Origin: Rhodopirellula sp. SM50
GTDB lineage: Bacteria > Planctomycetota > Planctomycetia > Pirellulales > Pirellulaceae
Assembly (NCBI RefSeq): GCF_002289565.1
Contig: NZ_NTFY01000031.1
Coordinates: forward strand, 62,001 to 126,000
DNA: 64,000 nucleotides
Direction: 5' to 3'
Under the pieces are notes generated by a model. It was not told the DNA's origin, did no database searches, and saw only the letters and a list, made by a program, of their open reading frames with translations. The position numbers and the translations under genes were made by a program. Each line of letters begins with the position of its first letter. Position 1 is the stretch's first letter. Positions 1 through 7,218 of this stretch are shown here, piece after piece.

Positions 1-8
1 GCACGGTT

Positions 9-68
9 GGCAAAACGATGGCGGCAAGACGATCACAGCCCGAAATTGTTTTGCCCCCATTGTTTGCC
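9..68. repeat. Intergenic palindrome built from ~14-16-bp units (copy 1)
   Basis: The left arm has two tandem units, GGCAAAACGATGGC then GGCAAGACGATC. The right arm, near 46-68, reads as the reverse complement of a similar pair (GGCAAACAATGGG then GGCAAAAC). The arms can fold into an imperfect hairpin. It belongs to the family described at 3806, 7038, 32563, 38249 and 41873. Nothing else is recognisable in the first 484 bases except the palindrome at 116-209 and the region upstream of the first gene. Confidence 0.5.
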
Positions 69-115
69 GTTCCTCCGTGGATGTGGCAGCGATGGTGCAT
101 TGGGACCAATAGGTC

Positions 116-209
116 GCGGAAAAGGGCGCAGGTACCAAAAATGCGAAGCACCCTTCGGGCCATTTGGTTTTTGGTACCTGACCGCTTTCCCGCTCGTCAA
201 ACGCAACCC
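116..209 (+). repeat. 94-bp GGTACC-palindrome element, copy 1
   Basis: The core at 131-178 has perfect outer arms GGTACCAAAAA and TTTTTGGTACC around a partly paired interior. Outside the core, GCGGAAAAGGG-like and CCCTTTTCCGC-like arms continue the palindrome, and GCTCGTCAAACGCAACCC follows on one side only. The reverse complement of 9854-9947 matches over the whole 94 bp with few differences. It is therefore a dispersed element and not a chance hairpin. It lies upstream of the first gene. No coding content is apparent. Confidence 0.75.
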
Positions 210-484
210 CAACGTTAACTCTGGACAAAGCACTGGGGGGATTTTTATATACCCCTGTCGCGAGCTTGTAGCTAGAATTGAATCGGTCGCCATTCTTGTC
301 GTGACGTCGAGTGCCTCGGTGATGATGGCAAATGCGGCAACCCTTCCTGACAGGGACATTGAAGGTTCTCGCGTCGGGGAAAACCGCCAATTTTTTCGAG
401 GGCTCGTGCGGGCGAGCTTCAGTGACGCGTCACACCGGCAGTTGCGATCGATGGTCATGAACCGATTTCATCAACAGGTTTCTT

Positions 485-2611
485 GTGTTTAGGAAAGAAC
501 GTCGCAGATTTGCCTCGCGATGCGGCAAGCAAGCTCGTGGTACGAGACGCTTGCTGCGGAATGAGCGGTTGGAGAGTCGCACCTGTTTGGCGGCGGCTAT
601 CGGACTCTCTGATTTGGATGCGCAGGTGGTGCTTTCGCCGGAGGCCGAGCCGATCGCCGCCGAGGGTTCTGCCTTTGAGCATCGCACCGAATCCGAGTCG
701 GTTGATGACCAGTCCGACTCGGCGACGGCGCTGCAAACCCTGACCAATCGGGTTTCCTTCGCCGGTGAAGGGATCGGCACGCTGCGTGTCAGTCCGACCG
801 GTGACCTGGGGCAACTGTTCTACCTGGACTACGACCAGTTGAATTATCGCTATCGATCGCCGACCGGTGAATTCGTTGAGGAGTTGATCACCGAGGTCGA
901 AGGGTACAGTTGGCTATCGTCGACACGCGGAACCCCCGCACAACTTCTTTACCGATCCGATGGCAGCCCGATCGTTCTAATTGCGCAGGAACACGGATTC
1001 CTCGAATATCAACGGGATGCGTCGGGAACTTGGGCGCAGGCAAGTTCGGTGAGCTATGCACCGGAAATCCCATTTGAATTGACCGGGCATTTATTGGCCG
1101 AAGTCGGACCCGACGACGCGATTCACGTGATCGTGACGGCGGGCGATTGGTATTACGGCCGAATGCTCTATGCGACCAACCAATCGGGACAGTGGGCAAT
1201 CTCTGAGATTGTCGAGCCTGCGGCCTCAGGGCCTTATTATCACTTCGAGGCCCTGGATTCACGTTATGTATCGATGGCGGTGGATCCGAGCGACGGTTCG
1301 GTACATGTCTCATTCGCGCCGGAGTTTTTAGATTTTGGAGAGGGTGGTTTTCGACGTCCCTGGGATCAATTGGCTTACGTCTCGAATCGTTCGGGAACTT
1401 GGACAACCGAGATCGTCCACCAGCCGCGAGACGATTCCGGCCAAAGCGGACTGGCGTCTTCGATTGCAATCGCGCCCGACGGCCAGCCTGCGATCGCCAG
1501 TTTCTTTGTCGATAGGTACCAAACGGGATCGGCTGTCGCATCGCAGCTGCTGTTTCACCGACGCAATTCTGACGGCAACTGGATCAGCGAAGTTGTCGCG
1601 GATCGCGCTGATGGCTACGTTGCCGGCGATGGGGCAAAGTTCACAGGATTTGCGCCGCACCTTGTGTTTGATGCGATCGGACGTCCGCACATCGCATTTT
1701 CCGATCACGCTTCGGAGCACTTTCCGCAGTTCGGTGCCGAAGAGTTTGCAGGACAAATTCGCCATGCGGTCAAGCAAACGGGCCAATGGTCCATCAACAC
1801 GGTCTTTGCCCAGCAAAATCCGCTCAGGAGCATGATGGCGTTCCCGACAATGGCGATCCTGCCTCACGAAGTCATCTTCGTCGGCCTCCAGCGCATTAGC
1901 GAGTTGGACGAGAACCTGTTTGTCACCAACATCGCCTACAACTATGTCGAATCGATCGTCCCGCAAACCGGCCTAACCATCTCGGTTGCGGAGCGAAGCG
2001 TTTCAGCCAGTGGGGCGATCGAATTGGTGCTGCGGCGACACCACGGAGATTTCAGCTTGGGTACGACCGTGTTGGTTTCAGGGAGTGATCCCCCACGTAT
2101 CGAGTCACAGACCTTCGAGATTCCCACGGGAGTCGACCAAATCACGGTCGAATTGTCGATCAAAGACGGTACCGCGATCGCAACCCCTGAGACGCTGACT
2201 TTGACCGCTTCGGCAATTGGCTTCTATCCCGCCTCGACGATCGTTTCGATCCAACCAGTTGATCTCAAGTGGCACAACACCGACCAACCCCATGACGCCA
2301 ATCGCGACCAAGTGGTTTCGCCTCGCGATGCCTTGTTCATCATCAATTGGATTGCCACGATTTTGGCGGGAGGTGATCCCAATCGCGAGGCAGTTCCTCG
2401 CTATCCGGATGTGAACGCCGACGGTAAGGTGAGTCCGATCGATGCTTTGGTCGTGATCAATTATCTCGCGCGATCCGAATTTGATCAGGGCACTGAAGCC
2501 GAAGACGGCGAGGGCAATTCTATGAGATCGGTTGTCGCACCAATGTTGGGCTCACGGCTGTCGGCGACCACCGAGTCGGACGAAGCCGAAGAGGACAGAA
2601 GATTGTTTTGA
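485..2611 (+). CDS. Secreted dockerin type I-containing protein
   Basis: The 708-residue product has a basic N-terminus with LESRTCLAA near residue 30, the motif at the start of many planctomycete extracellular proteins. The middle holds beta-propeller-like segments of the type 'SxAxxPDGxPxIxFxD', followed by an Ig/Calx-beta-like stretch. Residues about 602-664 carry two dockerin-type Ca-binding repeats (DANRDQVVSPRDALFIINW and DVNADGKVSPIDALVVINYL). Dockerins elsewhere bind cohesins or act as Ca-folded anchors; the partner is unknown here. The GTG start at 485 has AGG six bases upstream. The gene converges with the HExxH gene, and a palindrome separates them. Confidence 0.8.
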   Translation: MFRKERRRFASRCGKQARGTRRLLRNERLESRTCLAAAIGLSDLDAQVVLSPEAEPIAAEGSAFEHRTESESVDDQSDSATALQTLTNRVSFAGEGIGTLRVSPTGDLGQLFYLDYDQLNYRYRSPTGEFVEELITEVEGYSWLSSTRGTPAQLLYRSDGSPIVLIAQEHGFLEYQRDASGTWAQASSVSYAPEIPFELTGHLLAEVGPDDAIHVIVTAGDWYYGRMLYATNQSGQWAISEIVEPAASGPYYHFEALDSRYVSMAVDPSDGSVHVSFAPEFLDFGEGGFRRPWDQLAYVSNRSGTWTTEIVHQPRDDSGQSGLASSIAIAPDGQPAIASFFVDRYQTGSAVASQLLFHRRNSDGNWISEVVADRADGYVAGDGAKFTGFAPHLVFDAIGRPHIAFSDHASEHFPQFGAEEFAGQIRHAVKQTGQWSINTVFAQQNPLRSMMAFPTMAILPHEVIFVGLQRISELDENLFVTNIAYNYVESIVPQTGLTISVAERSVSASGAIELVLRRHHGDFSLGTTVLVSGSDPPRIESQTFEIPTGVDQITVELSIKDGTAIATPETLTLTASAIGFYPASTIVSIQPVDLKWHNTDQPHDANRDQVVSPRDALFIINWIATILAGGDPNREAVPRYPDVNADGKVSPIDALVVINYLARSEFDQGTEAEDGEGNSMRSVVAPMLGSRLSATTESDEAEEDRRLF

Positions 2612-2715
2612 ACCGTCCAACGAGCGCACTGTGAGAGGTGTTGGCGGATTGTCCGGTAAGTCCCCGTCAACTCCTCGCACGCAAACGCGGTCATATCGCT
2701 TGCCCCGTTTCGCGT

Positions 2716-2799
2716 TGGCGGAGGGGCAAAGCGTGTTGGCGGCGAAACAACGCTGCTGCATGGTGACTCCATTTTTTGACCACCCCATTTTTTGACCAC
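2716..2799. repeat. Intergenic palindrome-family copy, right half (TTTTTTGACC units)
   Basis: Bases 2770-2799 contain two inverted 16-bp units; read on the minus strand they are GGTCAAAAAATGGGGT then GGTCAAAAAATGG. The preceding stretch, from about 2729, resembles the loop sequence of the copies at 3806 and 5381 (GGCGnCGAA...CTGC...GGTG.CTCCAT). The left arm is eroded. The element sits between two convergent genes (ends at 2611 and 2919), so it is positioned as a bidirectional terminator or RNA-end hairpin. That role is an inference. Confidence 0.55.
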
Positions 2800-2918
2800 C
2801 ACTCTGTTCGGGCACGGTATGGCGCAAGATCTCATCGACCAATCCAGTACTGACCGGTGGAGTCGCGAGTAGACACGACTCCTATCGTTGACGGGCGGGG
2901 CGTGATGTCGTGCAGACG

Positions 2919-3323
2919 CTAGTCCTGCGGGGATCGCCTGACTTTCGGAAATCCCCAGGAATCGGCCAGGGCGTCAGCCGCTTGCTCTGGATCGGTATGG
3001 TCCCCCCAGCCGCCGTTGTGAAGATGGGCGTGAGCGAATTCATGGGCGATGACGTACTGGGCAAAGTCTTCATTGCAGTCGTTGAGACGTTCGCGAAGCA
3101 CGACGACGCGGCTGCCGCTCCGATTCGCCCCCGGCATCGCCATCCACAGTGACCAACCCTGGCCGGGAACGAAATTCTCAAGTGTGACGCGAAAGCGTTC
3201 GTCCTGCAAAAAATCCTCCACGACAGGTGTGGGCAACCGCTCCAGCACTGCCCGCACGCGGTTGCGCAGCACGGTCAATCGCTCAAATGGAACGAGGAAC
3301 TCGGTAAAAACATCAGCAGTCAT
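2919..3323 (-). CDS. Small HExxH putative metallopeptidase-like protein
   Basis: The product has 134 residues. HEFAHAHLH at 94-102 is a zinc-binding HExxH motif. It is followed by DPEQAADALADSWGF, which supplies a downstream acidic residue (E113) and the 'ADxxA..WG' pattern seen after the motif in M48/ImmA-like peptidases. There is no signal peptide or membrane segment, so it is probably cytoplasmic. It is shorter than typical M48 enzymes and its substrate is unknown. It is divergent from the haemoglobin gene with only 40 bp between start codons, so the two promoters must overlap or lie inside the genes. Confidence 0.7.
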   Translation of the reverse strand: MTADVFTEFLVPFERLTVLRNRVRAVLERLPTPVVEDFLQDERFRVTLENFVPGQGWSLWMAMPGANRSGSRVVVLRERLNDCNEDFAQYVIAHEFAHAHLHNGGWGDHTDPEQAADALADSWGFPKVRRSPQD

Positions 3324-3363
3324 CAGGTATCCGGTAGTTGCGCATTGGAGTATTTTGATTTCG

Positions 3364-3753
3364 ATGAATCCCCCTACATTTTACGAGCAGCTCGGTGGCG
3401 ACGAGGGTTTGCGCCGCATCGTCGATCGGTTTTACGATCTGATGTCGGAATTGCCCGAGACGAAAACCATTCGCGCACTCCACGGCGACGACTTGACCGA
3501 ATCGAGGAACAAACTGTTCAAGTTTTTGTCGGGGTTTTTCGGCGGGCCGTCGCTCTATATCGAGGAATATGGTCATCCGAGGTTGCGGGCGCGGCACTTG
3601 CCGTTTCCGATCGGTGAAGCCGAACGAGACCAATGGTTGTTGTGCATGAATCGAGCGATCGACGAGCTGGTCGACGACCCCCTGCTCGTTTCGCAACTCA
3701 AGATGACATTCTTTCGGACGGCGGATCATATGCGAAATCGTCCCAAAGAATGA
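3364..3753 (+). CDS. Group 2 truncated haemoglobin (TrHbO-like)
   Basis: The 129-residue product matches the length of a 2-over-2 globin. It has FYEQLGGDEGLRRIVDRFY at the N-terminus with B10 Tyr24, the 'LFKFLSGFFGGPSLY' C-D-E region, proximal His78 in RARHLPFPIG, and the group-2-specific G8 Trp91 in RDQWLLCMN. Group 2 globins bind O2 and related ligands and are linked to redox or NO/peroxide chemistry; which applies here is not visible. The ATG at 3364 begins at the canonical globin N-terminus; upstream codons in the same frame are antisense to the neighbouring gene and were excluded. Confidence 0.93.
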   Translation: MNPPTFYEQLGGDEGLRRIVDRFYDLMSELPETKTIRALHGDDLTESRNKLFKFLSGFFGGPSLYIEEYGHPRLRARHLPFPIGEAERDQWLLCMNRAIDELVDDPLLVSQLKMTFFRTADHMRNRPKE

Positions 3754-3805
3754 CCTGAAAGCTGCTAACGACCAGCTGTAATCCTGGACCAAGGAACCGA
3801 GCAGG

Positions 3806-4022
3806 TGGTCAAAAGATTGGTTGGTCAAAACATGCCGGCGACCGAAGTGTCGTTACTGCGAGGTGGCTTCATTTTTTGACCAATCAATTTTTTGACCCCC
3901 ATCCCAAGTGACCAACCGCAGCGTGCATCTGGACTGGAAACGAATCGATGGTGTCACTCATCGACCAAATTCCTAGCAGGCATGCCGCCCTACTGGTAAA
4001 GGGGATCTTTGCTGGGTGCACC
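3806..4022. repeat. 217-bp intergenic repeat, copy A (hairpin plus conserved tail)
   Basis: The sequence matches 5381-5597 without indels and with four differences that I count. The first ~90 bp form a palindrome: two 16-bp units (GGTCAAAAGATTGGTT, GGTCAAAACATGCCGG), a ~40-base loop, and inverted units (TTTTTTGACCAATC, AATTTTTTGACC). The remaining ~125 bp is a conserved tail containing GCATGCCGCCCTACTGG and ending GCTGGGTGCACC. The loop holds a 15-codon frame at 3832-3879 (+), MPATEVSLLRGGFIF, and an overlapping antisense frame at 3825-3872. It lies between convergent genes ending at 3753 and 4138. Bases 4023-4137 hold nothing recognisable. Confidence 0.85.
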
Positions 4023-4137
4023 AATTAGCCATTTCCGCGGCGACAGGGGGCCTCTAAAGCCTGCACAGCAGCGACTCGGCCCGCGTCATACGGGGCGGGG
4101 GCACTGGGGCCTTGGTTCTTTTGGCCCATGGTGATTG

Positions 4138-4989
4138 CTATTTCGCTTGCGGCGCCGACAGATTGCTTCGCTGATCGTCAATCGTAAAGGCATCTCCCAT
4201 GTACGGCGATGTCCATGAGCTCACGATTTGATCCATCGCCGGTTTCGTCCAGACGATTCGGCCGTCAAAGGTCGCCTGGGGAGCGGCACCACATAGGCGA
4301 GCGAATCCGAATTGCCAGCCGTTGTCCGTCGCTTCCAATAGCAACAAAACCTCTGGATTCGTTCCGTGAGCAAACACAAAAACCGCCCCATCCAAACCAG
4401 CTCGGCCGTCAACCACGTATTGATCAATCGGCTGGGGCATGAGACGCAATCGATAGTTCTGTCCAACATAGACCTCTGAAGCTTCGAAACGTCTGGCGAG
4501 CTGTTTCAGTTGCCGAATTCGGGTTTGTTTCGAAAGGGAGGGCGCCGGCACGCCATTGAGAGGTTTCATGGTCAGCGCCGACACACTCGGTCTCCAACTC
4601 CAACCAGGTCTGGCAACCATCTCAAACTTCTGCTCGGTCAGACAGAGGAACTCATAGTTTACGTCGTTGTGATCCGATTTGTGAACGATTTCCATCGCCA
4701 CCATTGCAAGTGGTCGGTTGCGGCCGATCTTCCAGATCACGCCGTCGGAGGTCTCTCGCGTCGCGTCGCCAAAACGGAGGACCGGTGTCGTCTGGGCGAA
4801 TGCGGTGACGTCAACGGCGCCTCCGGCAGGACGGATCTTGATGGCGTCAGCCAGTTGTCGCAGGTATTCAAAATTCGAATCGGTTTTCTCGCGTTCGGAC
4901 CCTTGCGCAAGACAGGTTCCAAAACTCAGAAGAAACACCGCGATCGTTGCCGCATGGGCTAGGGCAATGGATTGGAAGGTTCGTTTCAT
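4138..4989 (-). CDS. Hypothetical secreted protein
   Basis: The 283-residue product starts MKRTFQSIALAHAATI and has a hydrophobic stretch ending TCLAQG, a standard Sec signal peptide. An ATG four codons upstream would lengthen it without changing the domain. The mature part looks like a mixed alpha/beta soluble domain with several Trp-rich strands (GVIWKIGRNRPLAMVAMEI, PGWSWRPSVSAL, GWQFGFARLCG). I do not recognise the family. The large number of small aliphatic and aromatic strands suggests an exported, possibly envelope-associated protein. It is a single gene with no operon partner. Confidence 0.7.
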   Translation of the reverse strand: MKRTFQSIALAHAATIAVFLLSFGTCLAQGSEREKTDSNFEYLRQLADAIKIRPAGGAVDVTAFAQTTPVLRFGDATRETSDGVIWKIGRNRPLAMVAMEIVHKSDHNDVNYEFLCLTEQKFEMVARPGWSWRPSVSALTMKPLNGVPAPSLSKQTRIRQLKQLARRFEASEVYVGQNYRLRLMPQPIDQYVVDGRAGLDGAVFVFAHGTNPEVLLLLEATDNGWQFGFARLCGAAPQATFDGRIVWTKPAMDQIVSSWTSPYMGDAFTIDDQRSNLSAPQAK

Positions 4990-5209
4990 TGGGTCGCACA
5001 CGATTTGTTATGGACATACACTGTTCACAAACAAGACGCCGCGTCTATCATAACAGGTGCTAAACCTTCCGGTTGTCGCTGACCGGCTGGATTCTTTTAA
5101 CACGGCATCGCTACGTCACTGACCATTTTTGGAGTTGCTCGCTCACTGATTCGTCAATACGTTGGCACCAATTTGCTATTCTGTCGTTCAAAGCAAACTT
5201 CCACCCGGA

Positions 5210-5380
5210 TCACACGACTGAGGCTGGATTCACGTGAGGCATGTCGCACTCTTCAGTCTGTTGTTCGCTTAAACGCAACAACTCCGCTGCACTGTCGAGT
5301 CCTGCGGCTTCGAGAATCCGGATTGCCCGACCTGGTGTGATTCCATCTTTGGGCGTCGGGTCCGTTCTTGATTCGGAGAC
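5210..5380 (-). pseudogene. Possible truncated gene remnant abutting repeat copy B
   Basis: On the minus strand an open frame of 56 codons runs from a stop inside the repeat (at 5382) to a TGA at 5210-5212. The peptide includes TPKDGITPGRAIRILEAAGL and DSAAELLRLSEQQTEECDM. It has protein-like composition, with an amphipathic helix pattern, but no start codon. It begins exactly where the 217-bp repeat ends, consistent with a 3' gene fragment cut off when the repeat inserted. I do not recognise the family, and chance openness is possible. The rest of 5002-5209 shows nothing recognisable. Confidence 0.25.
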
Positions 5381-5597
5381 TGGTCAAAAGATTGGTTGGT
5401 CAAAACATGCCGGCGACCGAAGAGTCGTTACTGCGAGGTGGCTTCATTTTTTGACCAATCAATTTTTTGACCCCCATCCCAAGTGACCAACCGCAGCGTG
5501 CATCTGGACTGGAAACGAATCGATGGTGCCACTGATCTACCAAATTCCTAGCAGGCATGCCGCCCTACTGGTAAAGGGGATCTTTGCTGGGTGCACC
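5381..5597. repeat. 217-bp intergenic repeat, copy B
   Basis: This is the partner of 3806-4022, 1,575 bp away, in the same orientation and with both boundaries identical. Sequence on either side is unrelated apart from short fortuitous similarity just after the end. The loop frame at 5407-5454 (+) reads MPATEESLLRGGFIF. The antisense frame at 5400-5447 reads MKPPRSNDSSVAGMF. It lies downstream of the minus-strand gene ending at 5642. Confidence 0.85.
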
Positions 5598-5641
5598 GAT
5601 TTGCCTATGGACCCCGCCTCCAGTTGGAAGCTCGGGCTAAG

Positions 5642-6913
5642 TCAGATCCAGGCGTTTTCGGCCAGGCGATGGATCGTCGTCAGAAGAGTGTCGAGCTGGT
5701 CGAGAAATTGTGTCGACTGCTCTCCGGAAATTGTTTCATCGCTACGCAGTCCGAAAATCGCGCCTCGTGCGTAGGCATGGCCGGTGAGGGCGCGTTTAAG
5801 TTGGGTGATCGCGAGGGCACGATGGGTGATGTCGCTGAGATCGCCGCTGGTCGCTTGGGCGATACCACCAACCATGTCCATGCTCGCTCGCACCAGTACC
5901 GAGATGAATGACGACTTGGTGCATTCGGTTTTCGCCAACTCCATCACGGCCAAAAGAAAAGACTCCGCTTCTAAGACGGCGGGATGATCATCTGGTCCCG
6001 TTTGCCGGCTGTCTTCATCGAATGGATGTGGTGGTAGGCTTTCGAGCCATGGCTGTTCACACAGGGATTCTTCGACCCGCGGTTCGTTGTCATCGTTTGC
6101 CATGCGGTTTGGGAGTGAGAATCCTTCTTCTTTCATCGCTAGCTCGAACGCTTCGTCGGCGGACAGGTCGGATGCGGTAGCTTCAGCGATTCGGCGCATC
6201 ATCCTTTCGCTGCGCATGTCGTTTTGGCGACGAAGGCGGTCCATCGTTTGGACTTCTTCTTCGAGTGACGCTTCGCGCCAATTGTCGCCGGATTCGTCTT
6301 CGGGGTCGGAGACAGAACCGGACGGCTCAAGCCGCTCCGCCAGCAGTTTTTGCTGAACCAAGGTTGCAATTCGCTCGATTCGAGTGGTCAGAATGCTTGG
6401 GTCTTCGGCGGCTTCTTGATTCAAACCGTGTGTTTGCAAGCCGTCGGCCACGGCGTTGATCGCGTTGCCGAGGAATTGCATCTTTTGGTGAAGCAGGTTG
6501 ACGTCACGGGTTTCGTAGTACTCGCCTTCGTCGGAAACCTCCAAGTTGGAACAAAACCGTTGGCGGATCGCATCGAGTAAATGTACGATGGCGACGTGAC
6601 CTTGTAGCGAACCGAATTGCGTCTTCACGAAGCAGTCTGGCGGTTCGTCAAAGGCGGCTTTCTCCGCGTCTTTGATCTGGTGCAGTGGTGTCAAGTGTCC
6701 TTCGGGTGAGACCAACAGACTAAGTGTTTCGTGGCCTGGTGCCATCTCGACCGTGACGCCGCGGACCACACGCTGGCAATCATGGTCAGCGAACGAACGC
6801 CAGATCGCGGCCCGTCCGCCAAGCGAAAGGGCCAGGTCAAGGATGCGGTCTTCCAGCGTTTCGACTTCTCGCAGGTCGTCGATGGTTCCGCGATAGTGAA
6901 CTGTGATTCCCAT
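5642..6913 (-). CDS. Conserved-looking hypothetical protein
   Basis: The 423-residue product is cytoplasmic, with no signal peptide or membrane segment. The N-terminus (MGITVHYRGTIDDLREVETL) leads into an alpha/beta domain of about 180 residues. A strongly acidic, charged, probably disordered and coiled region follows (roughly 195-300: 'DPEDESGDNWREASLEEEVQ', 'MRSERMMRRIAEATASD'). The C-terminal ~120 residues are an all-helical segment. I cannot assign a family. It is transcribed alone; the 305-bp region upstream contains the palindrome at 7038-7170. Confidence 0.65.
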   Translation of the reverse strand: MGITVHYRGTIDDLREVETLEDRILDLALSLGGRAAIWRSFADHDCQRVVRGVTVEMAPGHETLSLLVSPEGHLTPLHQIKDAEKAAFDEPPDCFVKTQFGSLQGHVAIVHLLDAIRQRFCSNLEVSDEGEYYETRDVNLLHQKMQFLGNAINAVADGLQTHGLNQEAAEDPSILTTRIERIATLVQQKLLAERLEPSGSVSDPEDESGDNWREASLEEEVQTMDRLRRQNDMRSERMMRRIAEATASDLSADEAFELAMKEEGFSLPNRMANDDNEPRVEESLCEQPWLESLPPHPFDEDSRQTGPDDHPAVLEAESFLLAVMELAKTECTKSSFISVLVRASMDMVGGIAQATSGDLSDITHRALAITQLKRALTGHAYARGAIFGLRSDETISGEQSTQFLDQLDTLLTTIHRLAENAWI

Positions 6914-7037
6914 GGACTTCGCCCTTGCTCCAAACTACTTCGTTCCGTTCCGTCTCAGCCATTGCCCGCACACAACTCCGTTTTGGAGGTTCCAATCCTT
7001 TCGTCTGGGACCGTGCCAAACGTCAAGAGCTGAGTAG

Positions 7038-7170
7038 TAGGCAGAATGATGGCTGGCGACAATGATAGTCAGCGTCGAAGTGACGTGGTCGACATCGCAC
7101 TCGGAGCGTGGATTGGACGGTCTTGATCGAGTGCTCTCGATCATTCTGCCCGGTATCGTTCTGCCTCCCG
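7038..7170. repeat. Intergenic palindrome with GGCAGAATGATGG arms
   Basis: The left arm GGCAGAATGATGGCTGGC starts near 7040. The right arm at 7138-7165 reads, on the minus strand, GGCAGAACGATACCG then GGCAGAATGATC, two units of 15-16 bp. The loop is about 85 bp. The loop end plus right arm (about 7110-7170) closely resembles 33916-33974. It lies between the 3' end of the LRR/HEAT gene and the 5' side of the hypothetical gene. Confidence 0.6.
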
Positions 7171-7218
7171 TCTTATGACACCCTGGCCCATCAAGACCCC
7201 TTGCGTTCTTTTGTCTGG

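Noticed and set aside
7-492. Long open frames in the first 490 bases on both strands
   Set aside because: They run through the palindromes at 9-68 and 116-209 and show no ribosome-binding site or recognisable domain.
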